Source of the DNA: Aurantiacibacter sp. MUD61
Lineage (GTDB): Bacteria; Pseudomonadota; Alphaproteobacteria; Sphingomonadales; Sphingomonadaceae
DNA: 64,000 nt
Direction: 5' to 3'
Assembly: GCF_027912455.1 (NCBI RefSeq)
Contig: NZ_CP115446.1
Location: 1,201,501 to 1,265,500 of the forward strand
Part shown: positions 28,790 through 36,630 of the stretch, one piece after another
How the letters are laid out: each line of letters opens with the position of its first letter
Numbering within the stretch: position 1 is the first letter of the stretch
The notes under the pieces: generated by a model
Databases searched by the model: none
The model's input: only the letters and a program-made list of their open reading frames with translations
Told to the model about the DNA's origin: nothing
Made by a program: the position numbers and the translations under genes

Positions 28790-28812
28790 CTGTATCAGCG
28801 CCGCGAGGAGTC

Positions 28813-29052
28813 TTACTCGCTCGCGAACTTCTTCCTGATCGCATCGGTCAGGCCCTCGGCGCCGTCTTCGATCGCGCGTTCGATAATGTCGTCGTCCGGA
28901 TTGTTCTCGATATCGGGACGCTCGCCCTCGGCGCGCTTGCGGGCTTCGTCTTCGCGCGCACCGGTGGCGACAAGGCCTGCGCCATCGGGCTCTTCCTGAT
29001 GGGTAACGGCGCGGCTGTCTCCGGGTTCGTAATCGTACTTTTTCTCGGCCAT
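28813..29052 (-). CDS. Hypothetical small acidic protein
   Basis: The 79-residue protein starts at ATG 29052 with AGGAG eight bases upstream. It is very hydrophilic: N-terminal half rich in Glu, Asp and Arg (EKKYDYEPGD), then a predicted amphipathic helix (DDIIERAIEDGAEGLTDAIRKK). No domain is recognised; the look is that of a small stress-type soluble protein. It is divergent from nrdB with 191 bases between the starts. Confidence 0.55.
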   Translation of the reverse strand: MAEKKYDYEPGDSRAVTHQEEPDGAGLVATGAREDEARKRAEGERPDIENNPDDDIIERAIEDGAEGLTDAIRKKFASE

Positions 29053-29243
29053 GGCGGGGTGCTCCTGAATTTCAGCGGGTTCGTACCCCATCAACCCATC
29101 CGCAAGGCCGCCTGTTCCGGCACCTGACCTAAAGCATGCACCTTATCCGGCGAATTATCCCCGACACAAAGTCCATGCTTGCTATCGAATCACGCCTGTG
29201 ATTCCCTATATGAGTCATTCGCACAAACACCGGAGACCACCAC

Positions 29244-30305
29244 ATGTCGTTGCTCGAAGCCCGCAAGACCTACAAGCCCTTTGAATATCCCTGGGCCTAT
29301 GAGTTCTGGAAACGGCAGCAGCAGGTGCACTGGATGCCGGAAGAAGTGCCCTTGGGTGAGGACTGCCGCGATTGGGCGCAGAATCTCTCCGATCATGAGC
29401 GGAACCTGCTCACGCAGATCTTCCGTTTCTTCACTCAGGCCGATGTCGAGGTGCAGGATTGCTACCACGAGAAATACGGCCGCGTGTTCAAGCCGACCGA
29501 AGTGAAGATGATGCTCGCCGCCTTCTCCAACATGGAGACGGTGCATATCGCGGCATATTCCCACCTGCTCGATACGATCGGCATGCCCGAAAGCGAATAC
29601 GGCATGTTCCTCGAATATGAGGAAATGAAGGACAAGCACGACTATTTGCAGGAATTCGGCGTCGACAATGACGAGGATATCGCCCGTACGCTGGCGATGT
29701 TCGGCGGCTTTACCGAAGGGCTGCAGCTCTTCGCCAGCTTCGCCATGCTGATGAACTTCCCGCGCTTCAACAAGATGAAGGGCATGGGTCAGATCGTCAG
29801 CTGGTCGGTGCGCGATGAAAGCCTGCACTGCGAAGGCATCACCCGCCTCTTCCACGCCTTCTGTCAGGAGCGTGACTGCCTGACCAAGGCGGTGAAGGAA
29901 GACATCATGGACATGTGCCAGAAAACGGTGCGCCTGGAAGATGCCTTCATCGATCTCGCTTTCGAGGACGGCCCCGTGCCCGGCATGACGGCGAAGGAAA
30001 TCAAGAAGTATATCCGCTACATTGCGGACTGGCGCCTGCAGCAGCTCGGCCTGCCGACCATCTACATGGTCGAAGACCACCCGCTGCCCTGGCTCGCCCC
30101 GCTGCTGAACGGTGTGGAGCACGCCAACTTCTTCGAAACCCGCGCCACCGAATATTCCAAGGGCGCGACGACGGGCAATTGGCAGGACGTATGGTCGAGC
30201 TTCGACAAGCGCCGCACCGCCAAGGCCGCGAACGAAGAAGAAGTCGCGGACGAAGGCCCGGACATGTTTGGTGAGACCAGCGCTAAGGGTGTTGCTGCGG
30301 AGTGA
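29244..30305 (+). CDS. nrdB: Ribonucleoside-diphosphate reductase class Ia, beta subunit
   Basis: The small subunit holds the di-iron centre and the stable tyrosyl radical used by NrdA. The 353-residue protein has the first ligand helix METVHIAAYSHLL, with Glu, His and the radical Tyr, and the second DESLHCEGI. The acidic C-terminal tail (DEGPDMFGETS) corresponds to the NrdA-docking region. No N-terminal ATP-cone is present. It starts at ATG 29244 and stands apart from nrdA, separated by small unrelated genes. Weak hairpin downstream. Confidence 0.96.
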   Translation: MSLLEARKTYKPFEYPWAYEFWKRQQQVHWMPEEVPLGEDCRDWAQNLSDHERNLLTQIFRFFTQADVEVQDCYHEKYGRVFKPTEVKMMLAAFSNMETVHIAAYSHLLDTIGMPESEYGMFLEYEEMKDKHDYLQEFGVDNDEDIARTLAMFGGFTEGLQLFASFAMLMNFPRFNKMKGMGQIVSWSVRDESLHCEGITRLFHAFCQERDCLTKAVKEDIMDMCQKTVRLEDAFIDLAFEDGPVPGMTAKEIKKYIRYIADWRLQQLGLPTIYMVEDHPLPWLAPLLNGVEHANFFETRATEYSKGATTGNWQDVWSSFDKRRTAKAANEEEVADEGPDMFGETSAKGVAAE

Positions 30306-30317
30306 TTTGATCCGTTT

Positions 30318-30342
30318 CGGCGGTGTCGCCTTGACACCACCG
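30318..30342 (+). terminator. Weak stem-loop after nrdB
   Basis: CGGCGGTGTC (30318-30327) pairs with GACACCACCG (30333-30342) with one mismatch and a five-base loop, 12 bases after the nrdB stop. There is no U-tract. Confidence 0.4.
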
Positions 30343-30387
30343 TCTGAATGATTCAGATCTCGTTTTGTTCTACAAGCGGAGGATCAA

Positions 30388-31035
30388 ATGCTCGACCCGA
30401 ATGGCCATAGTTCTGCCGGAATGTCGCTGCTGGAGACCGCCGGTAGTCAGCAATTTGGAACGATCCTCGCCGATCCTCCTTGGCAATTTCAGAATCGCAC
30501 CGGGAAGGTGGCGCCAGAGCACAAGCGCCTGAACCGCTATGGTACGATGACGCTTGACGAAATCTGCGAATTGCCGGTGTCAGAGATAGCTGATGATCCT
30601 GCGCATCTGTATCTTTGGGTGCCAAACGCCCTTCTCCCGGATGGTTTGCGCGTGATGGAAGAATGGGGTTTTCGCTACGTTTCCAACATCATTTGGGAGA
30701 AGGTCCGCAAGGATGGTGGGCCTGACGGGCGCGGTGTGGGTTTCTATTTCCGCAATGTTACCGAAGTTCTTTTATTTGGCGTTCGCGGGAAGAATGCACG
30801 GACCCTTGCACCCGGGCGTCGGCAAGTGAACATCATTCGCAGCCGCAAGCGTGAGCACTCGCGCAAACCTGACGAGCAGTATCCTATCATAGAGGGTTGC
30901 AGTTGGGGGCCGCGTATCGAACTTTTTAGTCGTGGGGCGCGTAAAGACTGGACGGTTTGGGGTAATCAGGCTGACGAAAGCTATGAGCCTAATTGGAAGA
31001 CCTACGGCTACAATAGCGCCGCACCAGCTGAATAG
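30388..31035 (+). CDS. MT-A70-family N6-adenine DNA methyltransferase (candidate R-M modification enzyme)
   Basis: The 215-residue protein has the MT-A70 catalytic motif DPPW (Asp29-Trp32) right after TILA. Typical downstream blocks follow: LYLWVPNALLPDGL, GFRYVSNIIWEKV, and TEVLLFGVRGKN. In bacteria such enzymes methylate adenine N6 in DNA, often as partners of type II restriction enzymes (for example the MunI type). A good GGAGG site precedes ATG 30388. The gene is convergent with a BglII/BstYI-like endonuclease gene, eight bases apart. Base composition is lower in GC than nrdB. RNA or orphan methylation would be alternatives. Confidence 0.85.
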   Translation: MLDPNGHSSAGMSLLETAGSQQFGTILADPPWQFQNRTGKVAPEHKRLNRYGTMTLDEICELPVSEIADDPAHLYLWVPNALLPDGLRVMEEWGFRYVSNIIWEKVRKDGGPDGRGVGFYFRNVTEVLLFGVRGKNARTLAPGRRQVNIIRSRKREHSRKPDEQYPIIEGCSWGPRIELFSRGARKDWTVWGNQADESYEPNWKTYGYNSAAPAE

Positions 31036-31043
31036 GCCGCTAT

Positions 31044-31874
31044 TTAGTGATCTGATTCCTCGTCGAAGAGATCGTCTGCCTTGATGCTGTCATCGACGAC
31101 CGGGTTTTTCGCCCTCCATTGCTTGAGTTCCGTAAAGATGGGCTCTCGAAAGCCAAGCGCGAGAATCGGGCATCCTCCAGATCTCCCGGCATTCACTCGG
31201 TAGTCCAACTTACCCATCCAAGTAGTGCTCGCACCGTATTTGTCTTTGAACGATTTCTTTTTGTCAGCGTTGGTACTGATGCGTGAACCTATGTCAGCGA
31301 ACATCGCAGATAAGTTAGTTGAACGAGTTAAAATTATTCCGACATCGATGATGCCGCACTCGTAGAACATGCGCATTGCATAAAGGTCACGATCAAAGGT
31401 CTGATCCTTGCTGTTCCATTCAAGATCAAATGCGACTCGCCCTTTCACGAAGTCGATTTGATGGCCGTCCAAAAAATTTTCTAGGACGGATTGGTCTTGA
31501 GACGTCAGAAACTTTGATTTGCTATTCTTCTTGTTGAGGACCTTGGCCGATTTCTTAACGAGAAGATCGGCTGATATTCTTGTTTCATTCCAGCCTAGTG
31601 GATGCAGGAGCCCTTCCAATTTTTTAGCTATACGCGATTTATTTCCCCCGCCTTCCAAGATATCCCGCATTTCAATTTCAAATGGAAGCAGGACATCCAA
31701 CAACTCTTGAAAGAGTACAGGGTGTGCTGACCGTGCAAGCGTAGCGGCATTGCGGAAACTTCGGAATTCGTATTTGTCGGTAAACCCATCTGGAAGCGTG
31801 TTTTCTATGATTTTGTCTTCAACCTTGATCTTTTGGAGCGGTCGAAGTGCGGCTTGCAGGTTTTCGTCGTCCAT
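31044..31874 (-). CDS. Type II restriction endonuclease, BglII/BstYI-like
   Basis: The 276-residue protein has a C-terminal half characteristic of the BglII/BstYI family: FVKGRVAFDLEWNSKDQTF, then DRDLYAMRMFYECGIIDVG, IILTRSTNL, and GASTTWMGKLDYRV with GGCPILALGF. The catalytic PD-(D/E)xK-like residues would be Asp141, Glu152 and Asn154, Asn taking the place of the lysine. ATG 31874 follows GGAG at a six-base spacing; a longer upstream frame exists but lacks such a site. The gene is strikingly AT-rich, a sign of transfer. Known relatives cut RGATCY or AGATCT; specificity here is unproven. Modification would come from the neighbouring MT-A70 enzyme. Confidence 0.82.
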   Translation of the reverse strand: MDDENLQAALRPLQKIKVEDKIIENTLPDGFTDKYEFRSFRNAATLARSAHPVLFQELLDVLLPFEIEMRDILEGGGNKSRIAKKLEGLLHPLGWNETRISADLLVKKSAKVLNKKNSKSKFLTSQDQSVLENFLDGHQIDFVKGRVAFDLEWNSKDQTFDRDLYAMRMFYECGIIDVGIILTRSTNLSAMFADIGSRISTNADKKKSFKDKYGASTTWMGKLDYRVNAGRSGGCPILALGFREPIFTELKQWRAKNPVVDDSIKADDLFDEESDH

Positions 31875-31977
31875 AAGATCTCCGTAGTCGATTGGAATCG
31901 AATTAGAATTACACTTTTGCTTTCTTTCCTTCCTAACCCCTTTCCTACATCCCAAACAAGCTCCCACCCTCCGGCGC

Positions 31978-32421
31978 ATGAGCAGCGCCACATCACCTCG
32001 CCACCCGAAACCCCGCCGCCGCATTCCGGCGTTCCACCCCGTGCCCGTGCGCGCACGCAAGGACGGGTGGACGCCCGACAGGCAGGGCGCGTTTATCGGT
32101 TATCTTGCGCAGACGCTCTGTGTGGCGGAGGCCGCGCGGCGGGTCGGGATGGACGTGACCAGTGCCTATCGACTGCGCCGCCGGGCAGGCGCGGCGGGGT
32201 TTGCCAATGCCTGGGATGTGGCGCTGGGCAAGCGGGTGAGCGGGGTCAATCGCGCCTCGGCAAAGTCCACGGGTCTCTCGGCCGCCTATCGCTTCCACAC
32301 GGGGCTGGTGCAGGTCGTGATGCGGCGCGGGAAATTCCGCAGGATTCTGCGCAAGAATGACGACAATGCGATGCTGCAATTGCTCGCCCAATGCGACAGG
32401 CCGGGGGTGCATTATGGCTGA
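31978..32421 (+). CDS. Helix-turn-helix-type hypothetical protein
   Basis: The 147-residue basic protein has a probable helix-turn-helix (TLCVAEAARRVGMDVTSAYR then LRRRAGAAGF) in residues about 45-75. A Pro/Arg-rich N-terminus comes before it and a short helical C-terminus after. I recall similar short HTH proteins in Sphingomonadales, where the HTH resembles those of terminase small subunits or transposase N-termini, but the role is unknown. It returns to normal high GC directly after the R-M pair, so it marks the right edge of the foreign segment. Confidence 0.6.
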   Translation: MSSATSPRHPKPRRRIPAFHPVPVRARKDGWTPDRQGAFIGYLAQTLCVAEAARRVGMDVTSAYRLRRRAGAAGFANAWDVALGKRVSGVNRASAKSTGLSAAYRFHTGLVQVVMRRGKFRRILRKNDDNAMLQLLAQCDRPGVHYG

Positions 32422-32552
32422 GGGACGCGTGTCTTACACTTGCGATCTGTGTTCCACCCTCGCGCACCGCCCACGCCAGTTTGATCCAGCGCAAAGAGCG
32501 CCGCGCGCTATCGCCCTACACTTGGCATCATCAACCACAGGAAGGATGCCAA

Positions 32553-32807
32553 ATGTCGCAGCACACACCCAACGAACTGACCACGATCTTCAAGCGCGAT
32601 CGCGATCTCGTCACCCGGCTCAAAACCGAGGATGGCCATTTCGCGCGGCTGGCGGAGGACTATCACGCGGTCAATCGCGAGGTGCACCGGATCGAGGCGG
32701 AAACCGAAGCGGCGAGCGACGAGCGGGCCGAAAGCCTGAAGAAGCAGCGTCTCAAACTGCTCGACGAGCTGACCGCCATGGTGACCGCGGCGCGCTCGAA
32801 CGCCTGA
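32553..32807 (+). CDS. YdcH/DUF465 family protein
   Basis: The 84-residue, all-helical, charged protein has the DUF465 pattern. A LKTEDGHFARLAEDYHAVNREVHRIE helix is followed by a basic linker (LKKQRLKLLDELTAMV). Such proteins form coiled coils; the function is unknown. ATG 32553 lies just after AGGAAGGATG, a good ribosome binding site. It ends 50 bases before a convergent lipoprotein gene. A second, shorter DUF465-like gene lies 1.4 kb on. Confidence 0.82.
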   Translation: MSQHTPNELTTIFKRDRDLVTRLKTEDGHFARLAEDYHAVNREVHRIEAETEAASDERAESLKKQRLKLLDELTAMVTAARSNA

Positions 32808-32857
32808 CGTGCTCAGGTGGGTGCGGGCTACCAGCCCCCAAGTCACCAGCCCCCAGT

Positions 32858-33493
32858 TTACCAACCCCAGGCGGGCGGGGGCGGCTCTACCGGGTCGCTT
32901 GCATCGAACTCCACGCGGAACAGGCGGGTGGGATCGTTGCGGCGGGTGAGCTGGTAGGTGAAGCGGGCGCCGGGCGCGTCTGCATCGTCGACCTCGATCC
33001 GCCAGACATTGGTGAGCGAGGCGGTGAGGCCCTCGCGCTCGAACAGGGCGATGGAGTAGGCATCGACGGGGAAGTCCTGCACCCGCGCCGTGCCGGTGGA
33101 CAGCGTGTCGCCGCCATACTGGGTCAGCACGTCCTCGCTGCCGTCCTCATGCCGGTGATCGTGCTTGAGGCGCAGGCCCTCTTCGGTGCGGGTGACGAGC
33201 CAGGTGCGGCTGCGGTTCCAGCCACCGGGATAGGCATCGTCCTCCACATGGAAGGCAATGGCGATGCGGGTGTCCGAACACTCAGCCCAATGCGCGATCA
33301 TCCGCTTGCCTTCCCAGTCGGCATCGCGCTCGTCACTGCTGGCAAGGCCGCCTTCGTAAGCGCTGCCGCAATGGCTGGAGAGCGCATTCCAGAACGCCTC
33401 CTGCGAAGCGGGAAGGGCGGGGACATCCGAAGTGCTCGCACAGCTGCTCAGCGCAAGCGCGGCGGGGGCGAGGAGGAGTGCAGAGGTGCGCAT
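32858..33493 (-). CDS. Lipoprotein of unknown function
   Basis: The 211-residue protein starts at ATG 33493, overlapping the stop of the upstream membrane protein gene (TGATG), so the two are coupled. The lipobox is ALALSSCAS. The mature domain has mixed strands with two cysteines (SSHCGSAY and WAECSDT), and ends in a Pro-rich VEPPPPAWGW tail. No family is recognised. It is probably an envelope protein acting with its upstream partner. Confidence 0.65.
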   Translation of the reverse strand: MRTSALLLAPAALALSSCASTSDVPALPASQEAFWNALSSHCGSAYEGGLASSDERDADWEGKRMIAHWAECSDTRIAIAFHVEDDAYPGGWNRSRTWLVTRTEEGLRLKHDHRHEDGSEDVLTQYGGDTLSTGTARVQDFPVDAYSIALFEREGLTASLTNVWRIEVDDADAPGARFTYQLTRRNDPTRLFRVEFDASDPVEPPPPAWGW

Positions 33494-33951
33494 CAGAACA
33501 ACAGGGCCTTGGGGTTGGGCATCGGGCGGCGCTCGCCTGCCTTTACCAGGGAGAGGATGCTGCGGATGGCGAACCATGCCGACATCGCGAAAAAGAGGAG
33601 CATGCCGAACAGCATCAGGAGGAAGAACCCGCCACGCGGCGCACCGGTCGTCGGCCCTCCATCGAATGCCCATGTCGTGGCGAAGATCGTAAAGAACATC
33701 CCGAAGAAGAACACGAGGGTGACGACAAATCCGATCCAGAACGTGCGGATGAGATAGGTGAAATGGGTCTTTTCCCATTCGCTCGTCCGCTCTTCCCCGC
33801 GCCAGACATAGGCGAGGATCACGCCGATGAAGACGGAGAACCCCAGCACGAAATTGGCAAGATACAGGATCGAAATGATCACCGGCCGCTGCATGTTGAG
33901 CGAGTTGTCCTGCGGCGTGCTGGCCGTCTGCGATTGCGAAGTCTCGTCCAT
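33493..33951 (-). CDS. DUF4870-like membrane protein
   Basis: The 152-residue protein starts at ATG 33951 with GGAAGGGG upstream. It has a polar N-terminal tail of about 20 residues, then three hydrophobic segments (about 24-44, 65-95 and 110-135). The pattern VWRGEERTSEWEKTHFTYLIRTFWIG between the first and second helices matches the DUF4870 family, membrane proteins of unknown role (Tic20-like fold). Translationally coupled with the following lipoprotein gene. Confidence 0.75.
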   Translation of the reverse strand: MDETSQSQTASTPQDNSLNMQRPVIISILYLANFVLGFSVFIGVILAYVWRGEERTSEWEKTHFTYLIRTFWIGFVVTLVFFFGMFFTIFATTWAFDGGPTTGAPRGGFFLLMLFGMLLFFAMSAWFAIRSILSLVKAGERRPMPNPKALLF

Positions 33952-34249
33952 GGTATCCCCTTCCAAGAAAAGCTGTTTCAGCAAGTCTACGCGGTGGCAA
34001 GGCGGGTGGAAAGGGGCATCGCAACTGCATCCGAATGCAAAAAATGCGATTCTGCTTGAAACCAATCGCGATGATATACATTTACATCATGCGGACCGGG
34101 CCCCTCTGGCAAGCGTCTCATTTGCGCTTGTGATGTCGGACCGCATCGGACAGCCGATGCGTGTTTGAACGGAGAGCCGGGCGCTTCTCCCCACACAACA
34201 CGGCAAAAGCTGACCGATCATCTTCAACCCGTATTTTGGGAGAATTTGG

Positions 34250-34435
34250 ATGACGGCCCGTTTCTACAAACTCACCGAGCTTCACCAGAAGCTGGATGCA
34301 GCGCTGCGCATGGAGACCATGCGGCGATTGCCCGATCAGCTGAAAGTGATGGCGCTCAAACGCCGCAAGCTGCGCGTGAAAGACCATCTGGTCCGCCTGA
34401 CGCCAAGCCACGTGCTGGCCACTTCTCGAGGCTGA
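34250..34435 (+). CDS. Short YdcH/DUF465-like protein
   Basis: The 61-residue protein shows the C-terminal DUF465 pattern VMALKRRKLRVKDHLVRL after a leading helix (FYKLTELHQKLDAALRME). GGGAGAA precedes ATG 34250. It is short for the family but complete in outline. It stands 129 bases before nhaA. Together with the 32553 gene this makes two DUF465-type genes within 2 kb, so a duplication is possible. Confidence 0.65.
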   Translation: MTARFYKLTELHQKLDAALRMETMRRLPDQLKVMALKRRKLRVKDHLVRLTPSHVLATSRG

Positions 34436-34564
34436 GCCTCGGCGAGGGGCGGGGCGGAAGCGGCGTGTCCACTTCCCCTCCCCATCCAACGGCTGCGACC
34501 GTTCCGCTCCTCGCACCTGTCATCTGCTGCCACCCGCCACCCGATCCGCTGACGAGACGAAACC

Positions 34565-35779
34565 ATGATTAGCAAAGTCGCTCCCATGCTCACCGATTTC
34601 CTGAAGAAGGAAAGCGCCGGCGGCATAACCCTGATCGTTGCGGCTGCACTCGCGCTGGTGATTGCCAATTCGGCGCTGGCCGAGGGCTATTTCAGCGCGC
34701 TGCAAATCCCCGTGGTGGCAGGCATTGGCTCGGCAATGATCGACAAGCCTTTGCTGCTGTGGATCAATGACGGGCTGATGGCGGTGTTCTTCTTCCTGGT
34801 CGGGCTGGAGGTGAAGCGCGAGGCGCTGGTCGGCCAGCTCAACAGCTGGAACAAGGCCAGCCTGCCGCTTGCCGCTGCCGTGGGCGGCATGGCGATCCCG
34901 GCAGCCATCTTCATCGCTTTCAATACGGGTAGCCCTGAAAACCTCTCCGGCTGGGCGATCCCGGCGGCGACCGATATCGCCTTTGCGCTGGGCATCCTCT
35001 CGCTACTCGGCCCGCGCGTGCCGGTTGCGCTGAAAGCGCTTTTGTTGGCGATTGCAGTGATCGACGACATTGGCGCGATCGCGATCATCGCCCTGTTCTA
35101 TACTGCCGAAACCGACATTAATATGCTGATCGGCGGAGCGATTACGCTCGCAGTGCTCGCCGCATTCGGTCGCGCGAAAGTCGGCTCCAGCATTCCCTAC
35201 GTCATTCTTGGTATTGTTCTCTGGGTCTTCGTGTTGAAGTCGGGCGTCCATGCGACACTGGCGGGGGTTGCTGCGGCGATGTGCGTCCCGGTGCAGGCGA
35301 AAGACGGCTCGCGCCCGCTGGAGCGGATGGAGCATGCCCTGCACCCCTATGTCGCATTCCTGGTGATCCCGATCTTCGGCTTCGCCAATGCTGGCGTCTC
35401 GCTCAGCGGTGTCGGCCTCGACACTCTGCTCGCGCCGCTGCCGCTCGGCATTGCGCTCGGCCTGCTGATCGGCAAGCAGATCGGCATTGTGGGATTTGCC
35501 TGGGCCGCGGTGAAAACCGGTATCGCAACGCTGCCCGAGAATGTCGGGTGGAAGCAGGTGCACGCGGTTTCGCTGCTCGCCGCCATCGGCTTCACCATGA
35601 GCCTGTTTATCGGCAACCTTGCTTTTGCTGACCCTGCGCAGATTGACGCGGTGAAGATCGGTGTCCTGTCCGGATCTCTGATTGCAGCCATTGCAGGCTT
35701 CCTCCTGCTTAAGGCCACGCTGCCATCTGCACCGGCGGAGCCTCGCCGGGAAGAAGTTGCGGGAACTGACGAGGGCTGA
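34565..35779 (+). CDS. nhaA: Na+/H+ antiporter NhaA
   Basis: The 404-residue inner membrane antiporter exports Na+ (or Li+) for H+, giving salt and alkali tolerance. It has about 12 membrane segments. The conserved AIPAATDIAFALGIL region holds the TM4/5 aspartate, and AVIDDIGAIAIIALFY carries the paired aspartates (equivalent to D163/D164 of E. coli). LEVKREALVGQL follows the first helices. Length is normal. It fits a marine or salt-exposed lifestyle, an inference only. Confidence 0.95.
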   Translation: MISKVAPMLTDFLKKESAGGITLIVAAALALVIANSALAEGYFSALQIPVVAGIGSAMIDKPLLLWINDGLMAVFFFLVGLEVKREALVGQLNSWNKASLPLAAAVGGMAIPAAIFIAFNTGSPENLSGWAIPAATDIAFALGILSLLGPRVPVALKALLLAIAVIDDIGAIAIIALFYTAETDINMLIGGAITLAVLAAFGRAKVGSSIPYVILGIVLWVFVLKSGVHATLAGVAAAMCVPVQAKDGSRPLERMEHALHPYVAFLVIPIFGFANAGVSLSGVGLDTLLAPLPLGIALGLLIGKQIGIVGFAWAAVKTGIATLPENVGWKQVHAVSLLAAIGFTMSLFIGNLAFADPAQIDAVKIGVLSGSLIAAIAGFLLLKATLPSAPAEPRREEVAGTDEG

Positions 35780-35847
35780 ATCTGCTTTTATCGGCAAGAG
35801 TGCTATGCCCTTGCGCATTGCGATCCGTTAAAAAAGGAGAAGGTAGA

Positions 35848-36090
35848 ATGACCAGCTTGAGCAAAAGTGCAATCGCCCTCGCGGCCCTTGCGCTGCCTCT
35901 GGCAGCTTGCGGTGAGGCGGAAGAAGAAACCACTTATGAGGCCGATGCAGAAGATCTGAGCGGCAGCGAATTGCAGGTGGCGGACCCCGATCCTGACGCG
36001 GTTCCGGTCAATATTCCCGAGACCGAAATGACCAATGTCCCGCAGGATGAAGTGCCCGAAGATATCGAAGGCGGCGCTGCGGAAGAGTAA
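35848..36090 (+). CDS. Small acidic lipoprotein
   Basis: The 80-residue protein starts at ATG 35848 after AAGGAGAAGG. It has a signal peptide and lipobox (LALPLAACG). The mature part is about 60 residues, strongly acidic (many Glu and Asp, few basic residues) and Pro-containing, likely disordered. No domain is recognised. It stands 68 bases after nhaA, on the same strand, and 12 bases before a convergent nuclease gene. Confidence 0.65.
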   Translation: MTSLSKSAIALAALALPLAACGEAEEETTYEADAEDLSGSELQVADPDPDAVPVNIPETEMTNVPQDEVPEDIEGGAAEE

Positions 36091-36102
36091 TCGCCTCAGG
36101 GC

Positions 36103-36546
36103 TCAGGATTCGCTCGCGCACCAGTCCCTGTCAAAGCCGCTGCGCCGGGCGAGATTGCGTGCCACCATGTAATCGGCCACATCCTCGCCTGCGCGGCGTG
36201 CGCTGCGCAGTTCGCGGCCATATTGATCGCGTGGCGGCTCTGCTCCGCCGTCCATTTCGAAGGGGCCGCGATTGAGCCAACGTGTCAGCTCGTAGCGCGC
36301 AACGGACGCGAGTTGCCGTTCGGCTTCGCAGGCACCGTCGCGTTCGGGGGTGTCGAAGCCCGTCAGGCGAATACGCCTGTCGCCAATCATCAGCGTATCG
36401 CCATCGATGACGCAGGCGGCCCCGCTTCCACTGCCGCATTCGCTCCAATCGTAATCGACCGTGTCCCAGTCCGCTGACCGATATCCAAATCGATCGTAGG
36501 CCCAGGCTGCGGCGACTATGATCACGATAAGCAATGGCCAGCGCAA
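36103..36546 (-). CDS. Membrane-anchored thermonuclease (SNase-like)
   Basis: The 147-residue protein has the staphylococcal nuclease (TNase) pattern VIDGDTLMIGDRRIRLTGFDTPE, followed by DQYGRELR, so it likely cleaves nucleic acid with Ca2+. An N-terminal membrane helix (about residues 3-18) places the domain in the periplasm. The first usable codon is TTG 36546. The frame stays open without ATG/GTG/TTG for 28 further codons up to the stop codon of the PPK2 gene, which is in the same frame, and that stretch looks coding (basic, RRRRKHFWRR before the helix). The true start may be non-canonical. Confidence 0.75.
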   Translation of the reverse strand: MRWPLLIVIIVAAAWAYDRFGYRSADWDTVDYDWSECGSGSGAACVIDGDTLMIGDRRIRLTGFDTPERDGACEAERQLASVARYELTRWLNRGPFEMDGGAEPPRDQYGRELRSARRAGEDVADYMVARNLARRSGFDRDWCASES

Positions 36547-36630
36547 CCGCCGCCAGAAGTGCTTCCTGCGCCGCCGATCCTGCCATTTCGCATCGAAGCG
36601 CGGAGGTGTGCCCGCTTTGCGGAACAGCGC

